Shown here one piece after another: positions 56,877-64,000 of a stretch of DNA of 64,000 nucleotides. Position 1 is the first letter of the stretch. Each line of letters begins with the position of its first letter. Position numbers and translations under genes: made by a program. The stretch is from Parietaria judaica (Eukaryota > Streptophyta > Magnoliopsida > Rosales > Urticaceae). Below the pieces are notes generated by a model. It ran no database searches. It had not been told where the DNA came from and saw only the letters and a program-made list of their open reading frames with translations. The DNA lies in assembly GCA_954871525.1 (NCBI GenBank), contig OX940863.1:4006001-4070000 (forward strand), written 5' to 3'.

Positions 56877-57413
56877 CGAAAGCTCCAATCAGACGCACCC
56901 CACCAAATTTTCCACGGACCCGAAGCCCTCATCACGTTTAAGGAGAGCGAAGCTCGGGAGCTTCCAGGACCGCATGACGATGCGTTAGTCATAACTCTCA
57001 ACATCGCAAACTGGGAAACCAAAAGGATTCTCATCGATAACGGAAGTTCCGCAGACGTAATTTTCCTATCAACCCTGAGCCAAATGAAAATAAGGCCCGA
57101 GGACATTAACAGGGAGACAGTGCCTCTCACCGGGTTTAGCGGTCACTCCGTCAACACCGTCGGAGAGATCAAACTTCCCGTAATGGCCGGAGGCGTGAAC
57201 GTCACAACCAAGTTCATGATCATAGACTGCCCGTCGCCCTACAATGCGATCCTAGGAAGACCATGGCTGCACGCCATGAGAGCAGTGCCCTCGACGTATC
57301 ACCAAAGTTTACAATTCCCGAGCGACGAAGAGATCAAAGAGATCCGAGGTGACCAAGCCATGGCGCGGAGATGCTACATGAACAGTTTTTGCTTGCCAAG
57401 CAGAGTACAGTAA
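56877..57413 (+). pseudogene. pol remnant 1: aspartic protease region
   Basis: Same frame as gag. The active-site block LIDNGSSADVIF and the later YNAILGRPWLHAM are those of plant gypsy proteases. It is separated from gag by TAA (56718) and TAG (56874), and ends at TAA (57411) where the family sequence shifts to another frame. Confidence 0.85.
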
Positions 57414-57427
57414 ATCAAGCATAGCAA

Positions 57428-58484
57428 TTACAGCATCCCCGAATAAACGAGGTGAAAAACACTTCGGAAGAAGAAAATGAGTCCCCAACAGTCGAGATGG
57501 TGCGACAAATCCCCAATGATGACAAAAACCCCGAAAACACCGTTGGTATCGGGAGCGAGTTGAATGGCGAAACACTCAAATGACTCATCAAGTTCTTGAA
57601 AAAGAACAAAGAATTCTTCGCCTGGTCCCACGAAGACATGCCAGGGATCAGTCTGGAAATCATCTCGCATCAACTCAATGTTGATCCAAGCTTCAAACCG
57701 ATCAAGCAGAAGAGAAGAAAGCTAGCCCCAGACCACTCCAAGGCGGTGAACGAAGAGGTCGAAAGGCTGCTCAAAACGGGATCGATCCGCGAGGTTAGAT
57801 ACCCAGACTGGCTGGCAAACACAGTCGTGGTCAAGAAAAAGAGCGAAAAATAGAGGGTGTGCATCGATTTCACCGACCTAAATAAGGCCTGCCCTAAGGA
57901 CAGCTTCCCACTCCCGCACATCGACAGGCTTGTCGAGGCAACATGCGGGCATGAGCTGCTTTCTTTCATGGACGCCTTCTCCGGTTATAATCAGATTCTA
58001 ATGCATCCCGACGACCAAGAAAAAACTTCGTTCATAACTGAACGGGGAATCTACTGCTACAAAGTAATGCCTTTCGGGCTGAAAAACGCAGGGGCCACTT
58101 ACCAAAGACTCGTGAACAAAATGTTCTCGAATTTTCTCGGTAAGACCATGGAAGTCTACATAGACGACATGTTGGTCAAATCCAAGCAATCAGAAGATCA
58201 CGTCGCTCACCTCGAACAATGCTTTGAGATGCTGAAAAAGTATCAAATGAAGCTAAACCCCTCTAAATGCTCATTCGAGGTGTCATCAGGAAAGTTCCTA
58301 GGATACCTCGTTACACAACGTGGCATAGAGGCAAACCCAGACCAGATAAACGCCTTGTTAAAAATGCCCTCACCTCGCAGCGTGAAAGAGGTCCAAAGGC
58401 TCACGGGGCGGATCGCGGCGTTAAACCGATTCATCTCGCGATCAACCGACAAATGCCTTCCCTTCTACAAAATGTTGAAGGGAA
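57428..58484 (+). pseudogene. pol remnant 2: reverse transcriptase
   Basis: The frame differs from gag/protease. RT blocks are in order: FAWSHEDMPGI, YPDWLANTVVVKK, RVCIDFTDLNKACPKD, DAFSGYNQI, FGLKNAGATYQRLVN, the catalytic YIDDMLVKS, and KFLGYLVTQRGIE. In-frame stops occur at 57581 (TGA) and 57851 (TAG, just before RVCIDF). The RT thumb stops at MLKGN, where a deletion joins it to integrase; RNase H is missing. Confidence 0.9.
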
Positions 58485-58496
58485 ATCAACCGACAA

Positions 58497-59531
58497 ATGC
58501 ATTCCGGAGGAAGGTCTTTGGCTAACAAAATCAAAAGACAAGGATTCTTCTGGCCCACAATGCTGAGGGATAGCGAAATGCACGTACGAAAATGCGATGC
58601 ATGTCAAAAGCACGCACCTACAATTAGGCAACCCGCATTAAAGTTGTCTTCGGTCACGGTGCCATACCCGTTCATAAAATGGTCGATGGATATCGTCGGA
58701 CCAATGCCGGCAGCAAAAGGATTAACAAGGTTCTTACTAATAGCAACCGACTACTTCACGAAGTGGGTAGAGGCCAAGGCCTATGCACACATAAAAGATG
58801 TAGACGCGGAAAATTTCGTGTGGAAAAACATAATCTGCAGATACGGGCTCCCGAAGGAGATCATTGCAGATAACGGGCCGCAATTCATCTCAAGCATATT
58901 TAAAAATTTCTGCGCCACACAAGGAATCTCTCTTAACACCTCGACCCCAAGATACCCACAAGGGAACAGACACTCCGAAGTGGCAAACCGAACGATAATC
59001 GACGGGATCAAAAAGAGGTTAGATAGCAAGAAAGGGAGATGGCCCGAAGAGTTAAACGGGGTGCTATGGGCATACCGAACCATACCTCGCCGAGCCACCG
59101 GGGAAACACCTTTCGCGTTGGTATACGGATCCGAGGCAATGGTACCAGCCGAAGCAGAATCCCTAAGCTTAAGACGAGAATTTTGTCCAGATCAACCGGA
59201 CGAAAACGAAAAAATGTTAAAAGACCAACTCGATTACATCGAAGAACGAAAAGAAAGAGCTTTAAGTAGGATCGTCAACTACCAAAGGGTAATTGAAAGA
59301 TACTACAACTCGAAAGTTCGACCTCGTTCGTTCAAAGTAGGAGACTTGGTACTTCGCAAGGTGTTTCAAAACACCTCAGAATTAAACGCTGGAAAGCTAG
59401 GGATAAACTGGGAAGGACCATACACCGTGTCCGAAATAGTGAAACCCGGTGTGTACGGACTCATTAATTCGGACGGAGTAAAAGTCCTCCGAAGTTGGAA
59501 TACCCAACACCTAAAAAGATATTATTCTTAA
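58497..59531 (+). CDS. pol remnant 3: integrase, N-terminally truncated
   Basis: An open 344-codon frame. It starts inside the zinc-binding domain: the HSGGRSLA and CDACQKHA parts are present but the first His is lost. The catalytic D, D, E residues lie in MDIVGPMPA, DNGPQF and the HSEVANRTI block. A GPY/F-like C-terminal module follows (WEGPYTVSEIV). The product alone lacks the normal N-terminus and is not in frame with RT, so it is probably not functional in this copy. The ATG at 58497 arises from the deletion junction. Confidence 0.85.
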   Translation: MHSGGRSLANKIKRQGFFWPTMLRDSEMHVRKCDACQKHAPTIRQPALKLSSVTVPYPFIKWSMDIVGPMPAAKGLTRFLLIATDYFTKWVEAKAYAHIKDVDAENFVWKNIICRYGLPKEIIADNGPQFISSIFKNFCATQGISLNTSTPRYPQGNRHSEVANRTIIDGIKKRLDSKKGRWPEELNGVLWAYRTIPRRATGETPFALVYGSEAMVPAEAESLSLRREFCPDQPDENEKMLKDQLDYIEERKERALSRIVNYQRVIERYYNSKVRPRSFKVGDLVLRKVFQNTSELNAGKLGINWEGPYTVSEIVKPGVYGLINSDGVKVLRSWNTQHLKRYYS

Positions 59532-60018
59532 TAGAATAAATATCACCCCGAACTACGTAGTGGCTTGATCCCGGTAAACGCGGGTACGTAGGCAGCCTCA
59601 CGCAGGCACAACCCGATTCCCCACAACTTCAAATAAACATCTCGATTACACCCTATCTCTTCTTTGTTATATCTCCCCCGGGGAGGGAGCATGGGAACGG
59701 CCCAACTCTAACCATTCGATACCGATATCGACCCCGAAAACGAGGTAAAGTGCTTACAAACATATCAAAGCACCTCGAGTCATACAAGCACGTCAAGAAA
59801 ATCCTCCCTAAAGCCTTTACGTCTCGGCCGCATTGACACTCAGAATCTCCTTGGACTCGATTTCAGAGTAGGGATCGCACTCACACCCCGACGTGAAAAA
59901 CCCCGAAAAGAAAACGTCTACAGGATCGATCGATCGAGTTGCGCGGGACTAAAAGCAAACCAAATATCGGGGTATACGAGGTAGACAAAGAAGCAAAGGA
60001 AAGACGACAAAACGAGAA

Positions 60019-60024
60019 TTTATT
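60019..60024 (-). terminator. Polyadenylation signal of the antisense gene
   Basis: AATAAA on the minus strand, 211 bp after the antisense stop codon. A canonical hexamer; plants use it loosely. Confidence 0.4.
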
Positions 60025-60084
60025 GAAGGACACAGAGTTTCGAACAGCAAAGGTCACCTCGAAAAAACGAAGTGACCACAACTA

Positions 60085-60153
60085 GGTCGGACTCCCGACC
60101 AAAAAAGACGGAAATATCCAAACATCAAAAGTACCCAGGTTGGACTCCCAACC
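60085..60153 (-). other. Two tandem hairpins with a compensatory base-pair change
   Basis: GGTCGG-ACTC-CCGACC at 60085-60100 and GGTTGG-ACTC-CCAACC at 60138-60153 have the same loop and stem length. The two differ by C to T in the left arm and G to A in the right arm, so pairing is kept. Each is followed on the plus strand by AAAAAAG. They lie 53 bp apart between the stop codon and the AATAAA of the antisense gene. Confidence 0.7.
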
Positions 60154-60234
60154 AAAAAAGGTACACATTGTCTCAAACTAGATGGAAATGGAAACAGAAG
60201 AACAAATAACAAAAAGGGGAAATCCCCGAGCTGT

Positions 60235-62735
60235 TTAAACTTCCTCGTCAACTCTAGCGGTGCAGTCCCCGGCCTCTTCCTCCTCTAGATCATCGCCCAC
60301 GACCTCATCCTCGCCAAGCCCAACGCCTAAGGCACCCTCCACGCCGGCGGTAGCATCAAGGGCCTCCTCCCGTTTCTCTTCAACGGGGAGATTGGGGTCA
60401 CAATGTGCGCTCGAGGTGGCGGCAGGGCGAGCCGAGGTGGGACTCGAGGCCGGAGAAGATCCGGATACGACGGCACGAGGCGGAACACCACCTGGGAAAT
60501 GAAACTCATAGTAAACATTCCAGCGAAGACTCCTACGCACGTAGCAGCTCTGAAAACACCACGAAGAAGGTTCGGGCATTTACCTTGAGATCCTTCAGCC
60601 GAGGTGAATTTGGCGAGCTGCAGCCCGAGCTTAGCAATGGTATCATTGCGGCGTTCGATTTTCTTATTGAGCTTCTCAGAGACTTTCTGCACAGCAAGGC
60701 GAGTTGCGGAGACCACCTCGCTCTTGGCCTCTTGAAGCTCCTCCGTCGCTTTCAGCAGGCCTTCCCGCGCGACCTTCAAACTCTGTTCGAGAGCCTCGAC
60801 TCTGGCCACTTCAGCCCGAAGTGATGACACCTCGTCCTGAAGAGCGCGACACTTGCCACGCTCTTCGGAAACCTGAGCCTGCAGCTTCTCGGTCGTCTCC
60901 TTCTGGAAGTCGGCATCTAACCTCGAAGAATACAGACTCTCCTCAACCTTTCGAAGTTTCTCTTGGGCGTCCCGCACCTCCTTCTCCCGAACAGCGAGCT
61001 GGGTCTCGGCCTCATTTAGGCGCCCATCAGACCCCACCTCGTTGAGTTCGAGCTTCAAGGCCGCAACGTCTTTCTCATAGACGAGAACCAACTCGTTCAT
61101 CGCGGTAAGGAACTGCAACCAAGAAATACAAGGTGATAAGCACATCGAAAAATTTATATCCCTATAAAAGTGAACCACAATGATTACTTTCACCCCGTTA
61201 TGTGCCGCCTTCTCGTATTCCCTGCCACGCGCCAGTGAAAGCACATCAAGAGGATGACCTCGGCGGACCGAACTCGCAACAAAGCGTGAAGAGGCCCGAG
61301 GAGAATCAACAAGAGAATGAGAGCTCGCGAAATCAATTGAGATGGTCTGGACCCCCTGACGATCCCCGGATCCAGAACGGCTACTACTTCCTTCGCGAAC
61401 CACTGGGGCCTTCAGCTTCTCGTCCTGCCGACAAAGGGGCGGAGCATACCCCTGGGGGTTTGACCTCGTGCGAGGTGCTTGAGGTTCCGGAATCACCTTG
61501 CCCCTCTTAGATGGAGCAACATTCACCTCGGTGCGATTAGGGGAACGATCACGCTTGTCCGACCGAGGCGCAACGTCACTCGACGACCTCGTGGGAACGA
61601 CTTTCCCTTCAACGCCCGCTTCAGTACGTGCCCTGGCATCAGGCCCCACCTCGCCCTCCACCTTGACCCTCCGAGACGACTGAGCCTCTTGTGCTTTCGC
61701 CACCAACGACTCCAACGCCATATCTTCGGGAGTCTCATCAGTCCCAGAAGAAACGTGGAGAACAAGCGGGGTGGGGTCCTTACGATGGTTAGGAGAAGAG
61801 TGCTGGCTGCTCGAAGACGCCACAGACTCCTCGGGCGCTGCGGAACAAAGAAAACGAGGTGAAGAATGCACCTCGATTATATCTACAAATAAAAAAATAA
61901 AAAAAAACCTTGCGAGGTGAAAAAAGAACCTACCAATGGCGGATAGAGGAGGAACTGAGAGCACCTGACCTACGTCAGCCCGGAATTTCCAATACCCAGA
62001 GGCCCGAATCCTGCTGGCTGGAAAATCGTTCCAATCCAACCCGTTCTTTGGGGCGAGGATCTTCTTGAGCCCTCTGAATCTCTGATCAGCCTCCGGTACC
62101 ACAATCTTAGTCACTGAAAGGCAAAAATGATTCGACAGTCAGAGCGGAAAAAGACGAAAATAACGAAAATTATAAGGCACCAAAATAAGCCTTTAAAGCC
62201 CACCAGGGCCAGAACTCCATCTCGGAGGCTTCAGCGCCTCAGGGCGAACATCTCTGAGGAAGAAAAATCTCTCCGTCCACCCTCCTCGCACGTCGGGAGT
62301 CCCTTTGAGGATTCTTCCCATCCTCCCATTCAAAAAGAACCTCCCCGAAGACTTCCCGGCACTCTTGGGGTAGTAAAAACGAGCAAGATCCTCAGCAGTG
62401 AGGACCGCCCTGTTCTCCCGAGACATAACCCCTAGAGCCATGAGATTCCGGTAGGCGTTTGGGACCAACTGCCCAGGAGCCAAGCCGATGTGCTGGAGAA
62501 ACTCGACGATCACGTCGGGAAGGGGAAATTCAACCCCGGCTTCAAAGAAAGCCTCATAAACGCACGACCACCCCGACCTCTCGTCGAAAGCTCGATCTAA
62601 CGGGCCCGGAGCCTCCGTCTCAACGAAATCGGGAACATTATATAGGCTCTGGAGTTCGCGAAGATATGTCGGAGTAATCACCGAGAGAGAGCTATCGTCC
62701 TGGAGCGAATCGCCTTTCGAACCAGAGGTAGACAT
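60235..62735 (-). CDS. Antisense gene of the retrotransposon, five exons, 713 residues
   Basis: Minus-strand exons: 62735-62204, 62113-61934, 61837-61194, 61112-60584, 60491-60235. All four introns (90, 96, 81 and 92 bp) have GT-AG ends, all phases agree, and the total is 2142 nt. Exon 1 and 2 residues (PTYLRELQSLYNVPD, FEAGVEFPLPDVIVEFL, GLAPGQLVPNAYRNLMAL, then GYWKFRAD in exon 2) match the 'putative gypsy type transposon' family (transposase_28, PF04195) as I remember it. Exon 3 is Ser/Pro-rich with basic NLS-like clusters (SDKRDRSPNR, PSKRGK). Exon 4 is almost wholly coiled coil (residues about 453-628). Exon 5 is acidic (DDLEEEEAGD). Such antisense ORFs are known in Tat-lineage elements; their role is unproven. 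No stop or frame break interrupts it, unlike the sense pol. Confidence 0.8.
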
Positions 62736-62810
62736 TTCTTCATGGTTTGGGAGAAGAAAGAGAAGGGAAAATACGAAAGGAAAACAAGTGGAAACAAAGG
62801 AGGAACATGA

Positions 62811-62820
62811 ATTTATAAAA
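62811..62820 (-). promoter_or_regulatory. TATA box of the antisense gene
   Basis: TTTTATAAAT on the minus strand, about 80 bp before the antisense ATG at 62735. A start about 30 bp downstream would give a leader of about 45-50 nt. Confidence 0.5.
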
Positions 62821-63277
62821 CCCTCACCTGTTTAAACCACGACCTCCTTCTCAGCACACGATCTCCAAAGCTGCAAATGATGGAAATAACTGACGAATTA
62901 GTGGGTTTTTAATGACCCCATCACGTCCGAAATATTTGTGGCAGCTGGAATTTACAAAGACCTTTTGACCGTTGTCTAATCTCTGATTCGATTGGACCTC
63001 TCTCCACTGCGAAGGATTGAAGCAAGCTTTGACACACGCAAAGCCAATCACACGTTCCCACGTGTCCTCCCCATGCACAGAGAATGATTCAAAACTGAAC
63101 CGAATCAGTTACAACTCGGATATGGGCGAAATTTCAAGATTGCAAACAATTTGAATCACCCGCCAAATTCCTCAACACGCCTCATCATAATTTTTTCAAA
63201 GGATAATACCAAAATTATTCGAGAAAAATAAAATCCTCAAAGGGACGTAAATTTTTATTTCCCCTCAACGACATAAT
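62821..63277. other. Region between antisense promoter and PPT
   Basis: No sense or antisense ORF worth calling (the 75-codon minus frame at 62851-63078 has no family resemblance). It would hold the upstream control region of the antisense gene. Confidence 0.5.
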
Positions 63278-63308
63278 AGTTCACCAAGTGACAATCACTT
63301 AATGAACT
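63278..63308. other. Hairpin directly abutting the polypurine tract
   Basis: AGTTCA at 63278-63283 pairs with TGAACT at 63303-63308, and AAGTGA at 63286-63291 pairs with TCACTT at 63295-63300. Between the two stems there is a 2+2 mismatch, and the loop is CAA. The G run of the PPT starts at the next base. Confidence 0.75.
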
Positions 63309-63319
63309 GGGGGGCTCAC
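63309..63319 (+). other. Polypurine tract
   Basis: A run of six G followed by CTCAC directly before the 3' LTR (TG at 63320). This is the plus-strand priming site for reverse transcription. Confidence 0.75.
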
Positions 63320-63991
63320 TGATGATGCAGGATTTCACCCTCCCCGAAAAACGACATCGAAAGACGAAACTACACCCAACGATGTAAACGACGTGAACGA
63401 TGTGGGGTCTAAAGAAAGTTGGGCCTCACAACAAACCAGTAGGCCCAATAAGTAACCCAGCACGTTCAATCCATCAAGAATCCACTTCGAAGCCAAGTCT
63501 TCCCGAAGACCAAGCCCACGAGGTCCAAGCAGCCTTCCCGAAGACCAAGCAGCCCGGGATAACAGGCGTTTCCCCCTTTATTGACCATGTCCAAAGTCCT
63601 CCACGTGGAAAGAGACCAATTACCACGTCGTCGAGATTTTACACGTGGTGGCAAAAGAAGAGGAAAAGGAAGAACTAGCTCAGTCTACTAGCCGTTACTA
63701 ATTTCTAGGAGATAAACGTTGTAATTCGGGCTATAAATAAAGCCTACGAAGTAACTCTAGGCACGATCATCTCGTTCCATATATTCTACTAGCTTTTCAC
63801 TCTGTAATCGCTTGGTTATCAATCAAACATACAAGTTCCTTATTATCGATCAACTCTTTACCAAATTGTCATCTCGTAACTTTATTCACCGAAGTGGGTT
63901 TTATCTCGGATAGTTAAGATCCATTGTCGTATTCATCGTAAACAGAGTGCTATCACTTTGTGACAGTTGGTCGTGATTATTCACATCAAAA
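63320..63991 (+). repeat. 3' LTR
   Basis: 672 bp, same length as the 5' LTR, ending CACATCAAAA where the 5' copy has CACATCAACA. Its TATA box is at 63732-63739. It is followed by the target duplication GTTCT (63992-63996) and four bases of host DNA. Confidence 0.95.
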
Positions 63992-64000
63992 GTTCTCGTA

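Larger units (their letters stand above)
59532..60234. other. Region between integrase and the antisense gene
   Basis: No sense ORF. It includes a block near 59570-59600 with GGTACGTAGGCAGCC, which I recognise as common after integrase in Tat-type elements. On the minus strand this is the presumed 3' UTR of the antisense gene, with AATAAA at 60019-60024 and two hairpins at 60085-60153. Confidence 0.6.
54203..63991 (+). mobile_element. Complete Ty3/gypsy LTR retrotransposon, Tat-like organisation, 9.8 kb
   Basis: Bounded by two 672-bp LTRs in direct orientation and flanked by a perfect 5-bp target duplication, GTTCT (54198-54202 and 63992-63996). Order: 5' LTR, primer site, gag, protease, reverse transcriptase, integrase, a 3.8-kb 3' region carrying an antisense gene, polypurine tract, 3' LTR. 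Protease-RT-integrase order defines Ty3/gypsy. The long 3' region with an antisense ORF is characteristic of the Tat lineage (Retand, Grande). Sense pol is broken and the RNase H region is missing, so this copy is not autonomous. Confidence 0.95.

Noticed and set aside
56178..56888. 236-codon minus-strand frame opposite gag
   Set aside because: Mirror of the gag coding sequence with no family motifs; unlike the antisense gene at 60235-62735 it has no splice or promoter context.
60235..62735. Antisense ORF as a retroviral envelope gene
   Set aside because: It is on the opposite strand and shows a coiled coil and acidic tail, with no signal peptide or membrane anchor; the TM-like stretches of the raw frame fall in introns.

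Overview
The window is nuclear DNA from a flowering plant, most likely a eudicot. It is AT-rich with spliced genes (short exons, T-rich introns), plant-only families (photosystem I PsaK with a transit peptide, an X8 callose-binding protein, a vacuolar ABCC transporter pair) and plant transposons. The sequence does not let me name the species.

Layout. 1-6.8 kb: gene-poor AT-rich DNA with an old tandem duplication and a small hAT-type MITE (3702-3936). 7.1-8.9 kb: a four-exon secreted X8-domain (PDCB-like) gene. 10.6-11.6 kb: psaK, three exons. 11.7-14.3 kb: repeat-rich spacer with an LTR-like fragment, AT-rich repeats and an orphan snRNA-type promoter motif pair. 14.4-22.6 kb: DDB1, 19 exons, convergent with a minus-strand CDC123 gene (23.1-24.1 kb). 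24.6-29.0 kb: spacer. 29.9-40.9 kb: an intact 28-exon ABCC1/ABCC2-type transporter (1619 codons). 44.3-53.0 kb: a tandem paralogue with nearly the same exon sizes. Its last intron is swollen by repeats and its C-terminal tail is decayed. A 666-bp Mutator-type element with a perfect 9-bp target duplication sits just upstream of it. 54.2-64.0 kb: one complete Ty3/gypsy LTR retrotransposon of Tat-like organisation. It has 672-bp LTRs with two visible differences, a GTTCT target duplication, and broken sense-strand pol.

The most notable observation is inside the retrotransposon. Its 3' third carries an antisense transcription unit that reads as fully intact: a TATA box, an ATG, five exons whose four introns all have GT-AG borders and compatible phases, a 713-residue product (gypsy-type 'transposase_28'-like N-terminus, basic linker, long coiled coil, acidic tail), two covarying hairpins in the putative 3' UTR, and an AATAAA signal. 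The sense-strand gag-pol of the same copy is interrupted by stops, a frame change and a deletion of the RNase H region. The very similar LTRs imply recent movement, so the copy was probably mobilised in trans. Antisense extra ORFs are known in Tat-lineage elements; the intact spliced structure and the paired hairpins are what deserve checking.

Host genes: DDB1 is the adaptor of CUL4 ubiquitin ligases, CDC123 assembles eIF2, PsaK is an outer PSI antenna subunit, the X8 protein likely binds cell-wall callose, and the ABCC proteins are tonoplast exporters of glutathione or phytochelatin conjugates. Apart from the tandem ABCC pair they share no pathway. Exon borders are read by eye from splice motifs, reading phase and remembered family sequences; no alignments were run.
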